Of a stretch of DNA of 64,000 nucleotides, positions 44,356-53,651 are shown in pieces. Every line of letters begins with the position of its first letter. Position 1 is the first letter of the stretch. The notes under the pieces were generated by a model, which saw only the letters and a list, made by a program, of their open reading frames with translations, searched no databases and had not been told where the DNA came from. The translations under genes and the position numbers were made by a program. Source of the stretch: DAOVRD01 sp964521715 (lineage in GTDB: Bacteria; Planctomycetota; Brocadiia; SM23-32); NCBI GenBank assembly GCA_964521715.1, contig CAZFSS010000014.1, forward strand, positions 1 to 64,000, read 5' to 3'.

Positions 44356-44390
44356 GCCCGCCCGGCGGCCCGCGACGCTGCCGGGCGGGC
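44356..44390. terminator. Strong GC hairpin between the secreted protein and the ABC importer operon
   Basis: A perfect 11-base-pair inverted repeat, GCCCGCCCGGC (44356..44366) and GCCGGGCGGGC (44380..44390), with a 13-base loop. There is no T run after it, so it may be a rho-independent-like pause, an attenuator or an mRNA-stabilising stem rather than a classical terminator. Confidence 0.4.
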
Positions 44391-44431
44391 TGCACTTCGC
44401 CCACTTGCATCGCACTCAGGGGGCCTCTCGG

Positions 44432-46210
44432 ATGGGGACGCTACCTCCCAGGGCAGGGCGCTGTCTGGCGGCGCTGCTGGCGGTCGGTGCGGTCCTGTGC
44501 CTTGCGTCCTGCGGGCGGAAGGACGAGGGAAGGCCGACCGCTGACGTCTCTGTGCTGCCCCGCGAGCAGACGCTCTACGTCGCCGGCCTGCAATGGGGGT
44601 CGCCTTCGACCTTCAGCCCCATCTCCGCCGATCCCGACTGGCCCGTGGGCGAGGCGCACCGCGAGCTCATCTACGAGACGCTGTTCGCCTACAACATGGT
44701 GACGGGCGAGCTGGAGCCGCTGCTGGCCGAGAGCTACAGATGGGTCGACGATCTGACCCTCGAGGTTGCGCTGCAGAAGGAGGCCCGGTGGCAGAATGGC
44801 GAGCCGTTCACGGCCGCCGACGTCGTCTACACCTACGAGCTCGCGCGCCGGTACGAGCTTCCGTACAGTGCGTTCTGGGATTACTTCAGCGAGGTGACCG
44901 CCTCCGACGAGCACACCGTGACGCTGAAGCTCATTCCGGAGCGGCCCAACCGCCTGATGGCGCTGGAGTACCTCTGCCACACCAACATGCTGCCGCGCTC
45001 GGTGTTCAGCGCGAAGGAAGCGGAGTTCGGCGGCGACGCGACCAGGCTGCGCCAGTGGACGAACGAAGATCCCGTCGGCACGGGGCCGTACCGGCTCCAC
45101 GACTTCTCGCCGGAGAGGATCGTCATCAAGCGGTTCGACGGCTACTGGGGCAAGGAGATATGGGGCGTGCCCGCGCCGACCTACATCGTGCACGTCATCT
45201 ACAAGGGCAACGAATCCGGGAACCTGGCCTTGGAGAGAGGTGACGTGGACCTCTCGCAGCAGTTCGTCCCCCAGATATGGAAGATGTGGGAGGGGGGCAA
45301 GCCGGTCGGCACGTGGCTGAGGCAGCCCCCTTACTTCTACGTGAGCGGCTCGATGCCGTCCCTGATCTTCAACCTGCACCGCAAGCCCCTGGACGATCCG
45401 GCGTTCCGCAGGGCGTTCGCCCACGCGGTCAACTACGGGAAGGTCGCCGAGCTGGCCATGACGCGCTACTCGCCCACCATGGTCCCGGGGCTGATCAGCA
45501 AGTTCGGGCGCGAGGGCGAGTGCTTCGACGAGGACCTGGCGCGGGAGCAGGGCTGGCGCTACGACCCGGACGAGGCCCAGCGGATACTGCTGAAGGCCGG
45601 CTACTCCCGGGGCACGGACGGCCGATGGCTGATGCCCGACGGCTCGCCGATCCAGGCGCTCAAGATGGAATGCCCGCACGGATGGACCGACTGGATGAGC
45701 TCGCTGGACATCGTGTCCGCCAACCTCCAGCAGATCGGGCTGGAGGTCCGGGCCGAGTTCCCCGAGTATCCGCCCTTCTACGACCGGCTCCAGCAGGGCG
45801 ACTTCGACATGGTGATGTACAACCCGGCCGGTTCCTACTCGCCCGCGCAGCCCTGGCTGAAGTTCCGCAACGTGATGTCCTCGCGCGGTGTCCCGGCGGT
45901 CGGGCAGGGCCCGGCGTTCTGGAACTGGGGGAGGTATGAGAACGAGGAGGCGGAGCCGCTCCTTGCCCGCGCGGCCGCCGTGGCCGACGAGGCCGAACGC
46001 AAGCGCCTCTACCGCGAGCTGAACGCCATCTTCATGCGGGACATCCCCGTCCTGCCGCTGGAGTATCGGCCGTTCCTGTTCTACGAGTTCAACACCGCCC
46101 ACTGGCGCAACTTCCCCACGGCGGACGATCCCTACGCCCCGCCCCAGATATGCACGGACGGCGCAGGCGTCAGGGCCCTCTACCGGATAACGCCCGTCCG
46201 GCAGCCATAG
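44432..46210 (+). CDS. ABC transporter substrate-binding lipoprotein (family 5, oligopeptide type)
   Basis: The 592-residue protein has a lipobox (LCLASC, Cys about residue 26). The mature sequence has family 5 signatures: ETLFAYNMVTGELEPLLAES, EARWQNGEPFTAADVVYTYE and DPAFRRAFAHAVNYGKV. It would bind peptides or oligosaccharides for import. It heads an operon with two permeases, two ATPases and two Gfo/Idh/MocA oxidoreductases. The oxidoreductase partners suggest sugars as the cargo, which is inference. Confidence 0.92.
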   Translation: MGTLPPRAGRCLAALLAVGAVLCLASCGRKDEGRPTADVSVLPREQTLYVAGLQWGSPSTFSPISADPDWPVGEAHRELIYETLFAYNMVTGELEPLLAESYRWVDDLTLEVALQKEARWQNGEPFTAADVVYTYELARRYELPYSAFWDYFSEVTASDEHTVTLKLIPERPNRLMALEYLCHTNMLPRSVFSAKEAEFGGDATRLRQWTNEDPVGTGPYRLHDFSPERIVIKRFDGYWGKEIWGVPAPTYIVHVIYKGNESGNLALERGDVDLSQQFVPQIWKMWEGGKPVGTWLRQPPYFYVSGSMPSLIFNLHRKPLDDPAFRRAFAHAVNYGKVAELAMTRYSPTMVPGLISKFGREGECFDEDLAREQGWRYDPDEAQRILLKAGYSRGTDGRWLMPDGSPIQALKMECPHGWTDWMSSLDIVSANLQQIGLEVRAEFPEYPPFYDRLQQGDFDMVMYNPAGSYSPAQPWLKFRNVMSSRGVPAVGQGPAFWNWGRYENEEAEPLLARAAAVADEAERKRLYRELNAIFMRDIPVLPLEYRPFLFYEFNTAHWRNFPTADDPYAPPQICTDGAGVRALYRITPVRQP

Positions 46211-46342
46211 GCCGGGGGCGGCGCGTTCCTACCATCCTGCGTCGGAACCCGGTAGAATGTCATCCGCCCGAGCGGATCTGCCTTGCGGGGCCGGCGCTCC
46301 TTCGGAAGATTGTCCTGCGAACCTTCAGCCCGGATATCGGCA

Positions 46343-47359
46343 TTGCGGCGGTTTGCGTCCTACATCGGCAAGCGCTTCGGCTGGTACCTGCTCACCTTCG
46401 TGTTCGCGCTGGTGCTGAACTTCTACCTGCCGCGCCTGGTGCCGGGCGACCCCATCAGCCAGATCGTCTCGCAGATCGCAGTCGGCGGCGTCGAAAGCGA
46501 GACGATGCGAAAGCTGTACGACACGTACGTCCAGGAGTTCGGGCTGGACAAGTCGCTGCCGGCGCAGTTCCTCAACTACCTCGGCATGTTGCTGAAGGGC
46601 AACCTGGGCACGTCCTTCAGCCAGTACCCCAAGCCCGTGCGCGACATCCTGGCCGAGGCCCTGCCGTGGTCCTTCGCGCTGCAACTGCCCGCCCTCGTCG
46701 TGGGATGGATCGTGGGCAACGTCCTGGGCGCCATAGCCGCATACCGCAAGCGCGTCTTCGATCACGTGCTCTTTCCGCTGTCGCTCTTCTTGAACTCGAT
46801 ACCACACTACGCCCTCGGCATCCTGCTGCTGTACTTCGTGGCCGTGGCTCTGGAGTGGTTCCCCGTCGCCGGCGGCTATGACCAGGCCCTGACCGTCTCC
46901 TTCTCGGCGCGGTTCATCGGCAGCGCGGCCTATCATTACATCCTGCCGTTCGCGTCGATCGTCCTGGTCACGGTGGGGGGCCAGGCCATCGGCATGCGCG
47001 AGATGTCCATCTACGAGCTGAACAGCGACTACGTGCTCTACTGCCGGAGCCTGGGCCTGGGCAGCGGCAGGATCATCCGGTACGTGTTCAAGAACGCCGT
47101 GCTGCCGCAGATCACGGGCTTCGCCAGCTCGCTCGGCATGGTCGTGGGCGGATCGCTCGTGACCGAGATCGTCTTCTCTTACCCCGGGATCGGGCAGTTG
47201 CTGTTTACGGCCATCCGCCAGTCGGACTACCCCTTGATCCAGGGATGCACGTTGCTCATCACGCTCGCCGTGCTCGGGGCGAACTTCCTGATGGACATCT
47301 CTTACGGCCTGATCGACCCGCGGATACGGGCCGCCGAGATGGAGGAGGCCGCCGCATGA
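46343..47359 (+). CDS. ABC transporter permease (DppB/OppB type)
   Basis: About 338 residues, with an N-terminal span (YLLTFVFALVLNFYLPRLVP), a periplasmic stretch and five more spans. EYSRSLGLGS-like coupling appears as LYCRSLGLGSGRIIRYVFKN, and the conserved VVGGSLVTEIVFSYPGIGQL follows. The start is uncertain: no ATG is available. I prefer the TTG at 46343, which gives a normal family N-terminus; a TTG at 46283 would add 20 residues. The stop overlaps the next gene's ATG (ATGA). Confidence 0.85.
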   Translation: MRRFASYIGKRFGWYLLTFVFALVLNFYLPRLVPGDPISQIVSQIAVGGVESETMRKLYDTYVQEFGLDKSLPAQFLNYLGMLLKGNLGTSFSQYPKPVRDILAEALPWSFALQLPALVVGWIVGNVLGAIAAYRKRVFDHVLFPLSLFLNSIPHYALGILLLYFVAVALEWFPVAGGYDQALTVSFSARFIGSAAYHYILPFASIVLVTVGGQAIGMREMSIYELNSDYVLYCRSLGLGSGRIIRYVFKNAVLPQITGFASSLGMVVGGSLVTEIVFSYPGIGQLLFTAIRQSDYPLIQGCTLLITLAVLGANFLMDISYGLIDPRIRAAEMEEAAA

Positions 47360-48195
47360 TCGAGCTGATCAAGAGGGTGTTGACGTCGCCGAAGGCGCGC
47401 TCCGGGTGCGTCGTCTTCGCCTTCGTGCTGGCCTTCGGCCTGGTCGGTCCGCTCTGCCTCGAGGCCAAACCGACGGACATGGTGGGGGAGCTCTACGAGA
47501 CGCCCTCGATGGAGCGCTGGCTCGGCACGGATAACTTCGGCAGGGACGTCTTCACGCAGCTCGCCTACGGCACGCGCACTTCCCTGGCGGTGGGACTGCT
47601 GGCCGGCCTGATCGCCACCCTGATCGGCACCGCAATGGGATCCGTGGCCGGCTACAAGGGCGGCCTGCCCGACGCCGTGCTGAACTCCGTGACGAACCTG
47701 TTCCTCGTCATACCGCCGTTCGTGGTGCTGATACTGCTGTCCATCAGCCTCAGGACCAGGAGCGTGGCCGTGCTGGCCGTCATCATCGGTGTGACGAGCT
47801 GGCCGTGGGTCTCGCGTTCGGTCCGCGCGCAGGTCTACAGCCTGAAGACGCGGCGCCACGTGGACATCGCGCGGATCAGCGGATTCGGCACGCCTGCCAT
47901 CATCGTGCGGGAGATCCTGCCCTACATACTGTCCTACATCGTCATGGCGTTCGTGCTTCAGGTGGCCTCGGGCATCCTGACCGAGGCGACCCTGAGCATG
48001 TTGAGGCTCGGGCCGTATGACGCGGTCTCGCTGGGCACGATGATGTCCTGGGCGCTGATGTTCGAGGCCGTGCGAGCGCACGCCTGGTGGGCCTTCATCC
48101 CGCCCGTGCTGCTGATCGCCGTCATCACCTTCTCGCTCAAGTACATCAACAGCGGCATGGACGAGGTATTCAACCCGCGCCTGCGCCGCACGTGA
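47356..48195 (+). CDS. ABC transporter permease (DppC/OppC type)
   Basis: The 279-residue protein has an N-terminal span, then WLGTDNFGRDVFTQLAYGTR, the typical DppC start, and five more spans. The coupling helix is VDIARISGFGTPAIIVREIL, and the C-terminus has MMSWALMFEAVRAHAWWAF where relatives have the 'G.M...A......WW....PG' motif. The ATG overlaps the upstream stop, so the pair is coupled. It forms a heterodimeric pore with the preceding permease. Confidence 0.93.
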   Translation: MIELIKRVLTSPKARSGCVVFAFVLAFGLVGPLCLEAKPTDMVGELYETPSMERWLGTDNFGRDVFTQLAYGTRTSLAVGLLAGLIATLIGTAMGSVAGYKGGLPDAVLNSVTNLFLVIPPFVVLILLSISLRTRSVAVLAVIIGVTSWPWVSRSVRAQVYSLKTRRHVDIARISGFGTPAIIVREILPYILSYIVMAFVLQVASGILTEATLSMLRLGPYDAVSLGTMMSWALMFEAVRAHAWWAFIPPVLLIAVITFSLKYINSGMDEVFNPRLRRT

Positions 48196-48205
48196 GGCAT
48201 CAGCC

Positions 48206-48261
48206 GAACCTAACACCTATCACCTATCACCTATCACCTAGAACCTAGAACCTATCACCTC
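48206..48261. repeat. Eight tandem 7-base repeats (GAACCTA / TCACCTA type)
   Basis: In order, the units are GAACCTA, ACACCTA, three TCACCTA, two GAACCTA and TCACCTC, running directly up to the ribosome-binding region of the next gene. They vary by one or two bases at the first positions and share the core CCTA. Not a CRISPR: no spacers. A single similar unit occurs at 49264..49275 after the same gene. Confidence 0.85.
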
Positions 48262-48276
48262 CAGAGGTAAGGCGCC

Positions 48277-49275
48277 GTGCAGGAAGTGCTGAGGGCAGAG
48301 GACGTTCGGGCCTACTACCGGACCCGCTCCGGCGGCGAAGTGCGGGCCGTTGACGGCGTCTCGCTGACGCTGACGGAGGGGGAAGCGGTCGGCATCGCCG
48401 GGGAGTCCGGCTGCGGCAAGTCCACCCTCGCGCGCGCCCTGAGCGGGCTGTTCGACCCGCCCCTCTATCGGGTCGGGGGCGAGGTCCTGATCGAAGGCGA
48501 TGACCTTTACGCCATGACGCCCAGGGCCCTGCGCACCGAGGCGCTCGGCAGGCGCATATCCTACGTGCCGCAGAGCGCGATGAACGCGCTCAACCCGACG
48601 CGCAAAGTCGGCAAGTTCGTGCGCGACGTGATGCGCACGCATTACCCCGGCATGGACGGCGGCGCCGTCCTGGGCCGCGCCCGCGAGCGCCTGCGCTCCC
48701 TCTCGCTGCCCGACCGCGTGCTGGACAGCTATCCCTTCGCGCTGAGCGGCGGAATGCAGCAGCGGACCGTCATCATGATCTCCAGCATCCTGGACCCCGC
48801 GGTGCTTATCGCCGACGAGCCGACCTCCGCCCTGGACGTCAGCACGCAGAAGGCGCTCGTGCGCATGCTGCGGGACCTTGTGCAGCGGCGCATCGCGCGC
48901 AGCCTGATCTTCATCACGCATGACATCGTCACGCTGCGCCATGTCTGCGACCGCATCGCCGTCATGTACGCGGGGGAGTTCGTAGAGGTCGGCTCTACGG
49001 AGCAGATCGTGTTCGATCCGGTGCACCCGTACACGCAGGCGCTGCTGGGCTCCGTGCTGGTGCCTGAGCCGGGCGTGCGCCGGCGCAGGCTGCCCACCAT
49101 CCCCGGCCGTCCCCCGGACCTGTCCGACTTGCCGCCGGGGTGCCGTTTCGGCCCGCGCTGCACTGCGCACGACGACGTCTGCCGCCGGCAGCACGGACAA
49201 CTCGAGATGGTGAAAGGCAGGCTGGTCAGATGCCCGCGCGCGGCCGCGGCGCCGCGACCGGGACCTGACACCTAG
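48277..49275 (+). CDS. ABC transporter ATP-binding protein (DppD/OppD type)
   Basis: The 332-residue protein has Walker A GESGCGKSTL, signature LSGGMQQR and Walker B VLIADEPTSALD, with the C-terminal oligopeptide/dipeptide domain (PGRPPDLSDLPPGCRFGPRC with its Cys residues). The start is GTG at 48277 with AGAGGTAAGG just upstream. The tandem heptamers at 48206..48261 separate it from the permease. It powers the importer together with the next gene product. Confidence 0.94.
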   Translation: MQEVLRAEDVRAYYRTRSGGEVRAVDGVSLTLTEGEAVGIAGESGCGKSTLARALSGLFDPPLYRVGGEVLIEGDDLYAMTPRALRTEALGRRISYVPQSAMNALNPTRKVGKFVRDVMRTHYPGMDGGAVLGRARERLRSLSLPDRVLDSYPFALSGGMQQRTVIMISSILDPAVLIADEPTSALDVSTQKALVRMLRDLVQRRIARSLIFITHDIVTLRHVCDRIAVMYAGEFVEVGSTEQIVFDPVHPYTQALLGSVLVPEPGVRRRRLPTIPGRPPDLSDLPPGCRFGPRCTAHDDVCRRQHGQLEMVKGRLVRCPRAAAAPRPGPDT

Positions 49276-49308
49276 CATTCGGCGCCTGGGCGCGCCATCG
49301 TCGCGACC

Positions 49309-50130
49309 ATGAATGAGACCGGGAACAAGGCAAGCGCCTCGACCGAAGGACCCGTCATCCGGGTCGAGGGCGTCAGCCGGACCTTCGGCGGCGGCCGCCA
49401 CAAGGTCACGGCCGTGGACGGCGTCCGGCTCGACCTGCCGCCGAACACCATCGCCTCGATCGTCGGCGAGAGCGGCAGCGGCAAGACCACGCTCGCCCGC
49501 ATGATGCTGGGCCTCCTGCCGCCGACGTCGGGCGCCGTGCTCTACCGCGGCGCGGACATCTCGACGTTCGACTCGCGCGCCCGGCTCGACTACTGGCGCC
49601 ATGTACAGGGCATCTTCCAGGATCCCTACTCGTCGTTCAACCAGTTCTTCCGCGTCCGCAAGATACTCAACGACGCGTTCAGACTGTGGCCGGCGCGCCC
49701 GGCACGGCGGGAACGCGGCCGCCGGATCGAGGAGGCGCTTGACTTGGTCAACCTGAAGGCCGAAGAGGTCCTGCGGCGCTACCCGTTCGAACTGAGCGGC
49801 GGACAGGCGCAGCGCCTGATGATCGCCCGCATATTCCTCATCAACCCGGCCGTGCTGATAGCGGACGAACCCACCTCGATGATCGACGCGTGCAGCCGGG
49901 CCAGCATCCTGGAAGCCCTGATGCGCCTGCGCCAGGAGCAGGGAACGTCCATCCTGTTCGTCACGCATGACATGGGGCTGGCCTACTACGTCTCCAGCAC
50001 GCTCTACATCATGTCGAAGGGGCGGATCGTCGAGAGCGGGCCCGTCGAGACGGTGATGGAGAGCCCCCGGCACGAGTACACGCGCCGTCTGCTGGCGGAC
50101 GTGCCCCGACTGCACGAAGAATGGCTGTGA
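49309..50130 (+). CDS. ABC transporter ATP-binding protein (DppF/OppF type, without Cys tail)
   Basis: The 273-residue protein has Walker A GESGSGKTTL, Q-loop QGIFQDPYSSFNQ, signature LSGGQAQRL and Walker B VLIADEPTSMID. It ends soon after HEYTRRLLADVPRLHE and lacks the Cys-rich C-terminal domain found in its partner. It is the second ATPase of the importer. The 173 bases after it (50131..50303) hold no gene I can support. Confidence 0.94.
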   Translation: MNETGNKASASTEGPVIRVEGVSRTFGGGRHKVTAVDGVRLDLPPNTIASIVGESGSGKTTLARMMLGLLPPTSGAVLYRGADISTFDSRARLDYWRHVQGIFQDPYSSFNQFFRVRKILNDAFRLWPARPARRERGRRIEEALDLVNLKAEEVLRRYPFELSGGQAQRLMIARIFLINPAVLIADEPTSMIDACSRASILEALMRLRQEQGTSILFVTHDMGLAYYVSSTLYIMSKGRIVESGPVETVMESPRHEYTRRLLADVPRLHEEWL

Positions 50131-50303
50131 GGCGCGAGTGAATGGAGACACTGCATGCCCAACCCGGGGTCCGGCCGTCTGCGCCGGCTGGATGTCACCA
50201 TCGCTCAGTATGATGTTCCGGATCTCGTTCGGGAGCCCGTCCCCTTCAGCGCGCCGACGGGGTGAGCCCGAGCGGCCGGCATCCTGGCACAGGAGGAAAG
50301 ACG

Positions 50304-51356
50304 ATGTCGAAGAACGTGGCACGGTTGGCCGTCATCGGTTGTGGGAGCTTCGCGCGTTCGCGCCTCTATCCCAGCATTCGGCTGGCCGGCAACATCCGGC
50401 TGGTCGGCGTCTGCGACCTGGTCGAGGAGCGCGCCACTGAGGCCGCCAAGGCATTCGGCGCCGACGCCTACTACACGGACATGGACGCGATGCTCGACGC
50501 CGTGGAGCCGGACGGCGTCTGCGTGATCGGCCCTGCGCCGATGCAGTATGAGCTGGGGATGCGCGTGCTGGAGCGGGGCCTGCACCTCTACACGGAGAAG
50601 CCCTGCGCCAACACCTCGCGCCAGGCGGAAGAGCTGGCCGAGGCGGCGCGGAGCCGCGGGCTGATCGCGGCGTGCGCCTTCATGAAGCGCCACAGCGCGC
50701 CCTTCCGCGCGGCGCGTTCGCTGATCGAGCGCGAGGAGTTCGGCCCCGTCCGCATGATCGAGATCCGCTTCACTCAAGGCCCGTATGCCGCCATCTGGGG
50801 GATCAAGAGCCCGATGCGCTCCTCGCTTGTCGGGCAGTTCGTGCACCTGTTCGACCTGACCAGGTTCCTGGCCGGGGACGTGCGCTCTGTCACGGCGAAG
50901 CTCTATGAAGCCGAGCCCGGAAGCGACTACGGCGCCTTCGCGGTGATCCTGACGCTGGCCGACGGCGGCCTCGGCCTGATGGACCTGAACATGCTCGAGT
51001 CCGACACCTGGCACTTCAACGAGTACGTCCGCGTCTCCGGCTTCCAGCATTGGCTCGACGTGGAAGACATGCTGCACCTGCGCTATCATCCGCTCAAGGG
51101 CTGGACCGAGCAGGCCGGCCTGAAGAACCAGACGTTCACCTGGCAACCGTCCCTTGACCTGGAGGTGCAGATGCTGGACCGCGCCGGCTACGTCGGGGAG
51201 ATACGTGACTTCGCCGATTGCTGTCTGACGCGACGTGCGCCGACGGCGACGAGCCAGGACTGCGCAGAGGCGCTGAAGATCGGCGAGGCCATCTGGGCCA
51301 GCGTCCAGGGCGGCGGCAGGGAGGTTGTGGTGGGCGATGCCCCGGCCGAGGCGTAG
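50304..51356 (+). CDS. Gfo/Idh/MocA-family oxidoreductase
   Basis: The 350-residue protein has the N-terminal NAD(P) fold (RLAVIGCGSFARSRLYPSIR, with a GCGSFA variant) and LYTEKPCANTSRQAEELAEA, equivalent to the EKP motif of this family. A mixed beta-sheet C-terminal domain follows. AGGAGG lies 7 bases before ATG 50304. It likely oxidises a sugar or cyclitol brought in by the importer whose genes precede it. The substrate is unknown. Confidence 0.92.
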   Translation: MSKNVARLAVIGCGSFARSRLYPSIRLAGNIRLVGVCDLVEERATEAAKAFGADAYYTDMDAMLDAVEPDGVCVIGPAPMQYELGMRVLERGLHLYTEKPCANTSRQAEELAEAARSRGLIAACAFMKRHSAPFRAARSLIEREEFGPVRMIEIRFTQGPYAAIWGIKSPMRSSLVGQFVHLFDLTRFLAGDVRSVTAKLYEAEPGSDYGAFAVILTLADGGLGLMDLNMLESDTWHFNEYVRVSGFQHWLDVEDMLHLRYHPLKGWTEQAGLKNQTFTWQPSLDLEVQMLDRAGYVGEIRDFADCCLTRRAPTATSQDCAEALKIGEAIWASVQGGGREVVVGDAPAEA

Positions 51357-51422
51357 GCGCGGGCACGCACGTGTCGTTTGGGCCCAATGAGGAGCTTTCC
51401 AGAACCACAGGAGGAGTCGGCC

Positions 51423-52319
51423 ATGATCAAGGTGGCCATCGTCCGCGGCGCGAAGGCCTATCACGGCCGCGCCTTTGCAGGCATCATCAACCGTTACGAC
51501 GCAAAGCTCTACGCGGAGCGCAAGTGGCCAGCCTTCCCGTCGGCCCTCGCAGACCGCGCCCGTGTCACTCACGTCTGTGACCCCGACCGGGCCGCCGCTG
51601 AGCAACTGGCCGCGGCCGCCCGCATCGACCACGTCGTGGACCGGCCGGAGGACGCCATCGGGCAGGTCGACGGCGTCCTCATTGCCGACGACGGCACGCT
51701 TGCCCACCAGCAGGCCGCGATTCCCTTCCTGGAGGCCGGGGTCCCGACCTTCATCGACAAGCCGCTTTCGACGGACCCGGCTGAGGCGCGGCAGATCGTC
51801 GAACTGGCGCGAGCGCATGGCGCGCCGTTCTTCTCCGCTTCCGCGCTGCGCTTCGCGAAGGAGCTGGGCGATCCGAAGGCGCTCGCGGAGCAGGTCGGCG
51901 ACATCACGTCCGTCTGCGGCGTGGGGGTGAACGAGCTGATCTACTACGGCATCCATCCGCTGGAGGCGATGGTGACGCTGATGGGCGCGGGCATCGAGTC
52001 CGTGCGGAACGTGGGTCGGCCGGGCGAGGCCATCGTCCGCGTCCGCTTCAGAGACGGGCGTCAGGGAGTGCTGATCGTCTACGAGAAGGGCTTCGCCTAC
52101 ACGCTCGAGCTGACGGTTCACGGTACGAAAGGGCACGTCCGCATCCCCGTCGCGGACAGCGCCGCTTTCTACACCAACATGCTGTCGGCCTTCCTGGACA
52201 TGGTTCAGACGGGCCAGCCGCCCGTGCAGCCCGGGGAGACGCTGGACATCATCGAGGCGCTTGCGCTGGCGAAGGAATCCGTCGCCGAGGGCGGCGTCGA
52301 GAAGCGGCTGGGGCGCTGA
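51423..52319 (+). CDS. Gfo/Idh/MocA-family oxidoreductase, second copy, shorter
   Basis: The 298-residue protein begins IKVAIVRGAKAYHGRAFAGI, where the usual GxGxxG dinucleotide motif is altered (RGAKAYHG). It has the EKP-equivalent as PTFIDKPLSTDPAEARQIVE and a reduced C-terminal domain with NELIYYGIHPLEAMV. The changed glycine motif suggests different cofactor use or loss of activity. It follows the first oxidoreductase by 66 bases, probably in the same operon. Confidence 0.85.
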   Translation: MIKVAIVRGAKAYHGRAFAGIINRYDAKLYAERKWPAFPSALADRARVTHVCDPDRAAAEQLAAAARIDHVVDRPEDAIGQVDGVLIADDGTLAHQQAAIPFLEAGVPTFIDKPLSTDPAEARQIVELARAHGAPFFSASALRFAKELGDPKALAEQVGDITSVCGVGVNELIYYGIHPLEAMVTLMGAGIESVRNVGRPGEAIVRVRFRDGRQGVLIVYEKGFAYTLELTVHGTKGHVRIPVADSAAFYTNMLSAFLDMVQTGQPPVQPGETLDIIEALALAKESVAEGGVEKRLGR

Positions 52320-52407
52320 GCGCCCGGCTCTCCGGCGCCAGGGCACTGCGCGCAATGGGGCGCGCCTTACTCATGTGCGCGCTGCAACGCCTCGAGGAGC
52401 AACGACC

Positions 52408-53568
52408 ATGAAGCGGGGGATCCTGCTTGCCCTCTTGCTCGGGGCTGTCGGCACCATGATGATGTCTGCGACGGCCGGGGCGGACCTGCTGGGCAGTCGG
52501 CCGCCGGGTCGCACGGTCTACGCATGGTTCCCGAAGGACTTCAACAACTGGAACACCGCCGCCATCGACTGGACGGCGCTGACTCACATCTGCTACCGGT
52601 CGGTGATCCTTCAGGCGGATGGCACGCTCAGTGAACCCGTGGCGCGCGCAGACGTCAGGAAGCTCGTGCTGGAGGCGCACTCGAACGGCGTGAAGGTGGC
52701 CGTGCTGGTCTGGGGCACCACGCCCGAAGGCAGCTCGCAATACCTGGCCCACCACCGGGACCGGGCTGTGGAGTCGCTGCTCGACTATGTGAAGGCCAAC
52801 GACCTGGACGGGATCAACCTGGACGACGAGACCTGGCGCGAGATCAACACGGAGACGCAAGGCTCCAACCGGGAGCTGATCACGCAGTTCTTCAAGCGTC
52901 TGCGAAAGGCGTTCGACGACGTGCGCCCCGGCTGCCACATCACGTGGGCCTCGCCGCCGGTCGTCGCCACGCAGGACCGGTGGGGGGAGTGCTGGGTGGA
53001 TTACAGGGCCGTCGCGGACCTCGTCGACGCCTTTGCCATCATGAGCTACTGCATGAATCCCCCGACCATTGGCTGGACCACCGGTGCCCAGCCCGTCCGG
53101 GGCGGCGGCAAGGTCTCCGGACACGCCCGGGACTACGCCACTTGCATCGAGGATTACCTGCGGGCCACGGGCGGAAGGAACGATAAGCTCCTGCTCGGAA
53201 TAGCCAACGACCGCGGCGGCACGGAGTGGACCTGCCGGACGGACCAGGCGTTCTCCCCCATCATCGGCGAGCCCCGCAGGCTGACCCCTCAGGAGGCCCG
53301 CGCAAACGCAGGGGAACACGGCAGGCTCTTCCACCCCGAGCAGCAGGTCCCCTGGTACCGGTACGAGCAGGGCGATCACTGGGTGCAGGGCTGGTATGAG
53401 GATGATGAGTCCCTGGCTGCAAAGCTCGAATTGGCTGAATCCGACGATCTCCAGGGCATCTGCATCTGGGTCCTGGACGGGGCTGCGGAGCCCCCTTCGA
53501 CGTTCGAGCTCATCCGCCGGCACCTGCATGACAGCGGCAACGTGCGAAGTGACGCAACGGGAGGATGA
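52408..53568 (+). CDS. Secreted GH18-like protein
   Basis: The 386-residue protein has a signal peptide (GILLALLLGAVGTMMMSATA to about 25). The barrel carries LDGINLDDE with Glu141 where GH18 chitinases have DGxDxDxE, and VDAFAIMSYCMNPPTIGW later, matching the family's SYD-type strand. It may hydrolyse or bind chitin-like or peptidoglycan-like glycans. The C-terminus (GICIWVLDGAAEPPSTFELI) closes the barrel. It follows the oxidoreductases on the same strand by 88 bases, so cotranscription is possible. Confidence 0.75.
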   Translation: MKRGILLALLLGAVGTMMMSATAGADLLGSRPPGRTVYAWFPKDFNNWNTAAIDWTALTHICYRSVILQADGTLSEPVARADVRKLVLEAHSNGVKVAVLVWGTTPEGSSQYLAHHRDRAVESLLDYVKANDLDGINLDDETWREINTETQGSNRELITQFFKRLRKAFDDVRPGCHITWASPPVVATQDRWGECWVDYRAVADLVDAFAIMSYCMNPPTIGWTTGAQPVRGGGKVSGHARDYATCIEDYLRATGGRNDKLLLGIANDRGGTEWTCRTDQAFSPIIGEPRRLTPQEARANAGEHGRLFHPEQQVPWYRYEQGDHWVQGWYEDDESLAAKLELAESDDLQGICIWVLDGAAEPPSTFELIRRHLHDSGNVRSDATGG

Positions 53569-53621
53569 CCTTCTGCCTCCCGGCAGTGGGTCCCGGTCGG
53601 CGGAGGCGCGAAGGAAAGGCC

Positions 53622-53651
53622 TTGACGCCGGGCGCAACAATGGGCTATTAT
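53622..53651 (+). promoter_or_regulatory. Predicted promoter of the outer-membrane barrel gene
   Basis: -35 TTGACG (53622..53627) and -10 TATTAT (53646..53651) with an 18-base spacer, about 115 bases before ATG 53767. AGGAGG lies close to that ATG. Confidence 0.6.

Noticed and set aside
48206..48261. CRISPR-like array
   Set aside because: Units of 7 bases without spacers; this is a simple tandem repeat.
51378..51422. Earlier in-frame ATG for the second Gfo/Idh/MocA protein
   Set aside because: The additional 15 residues do not fit the family N-terminus, which begins directly with the first beta strand (IKVAIV).
48238..52355. Two long minus-strand frames across the ABC ATPase and oxidoreductase genes
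   Set aside because: No motif, composition typical of antisense translation; plus-strand genes are certain.
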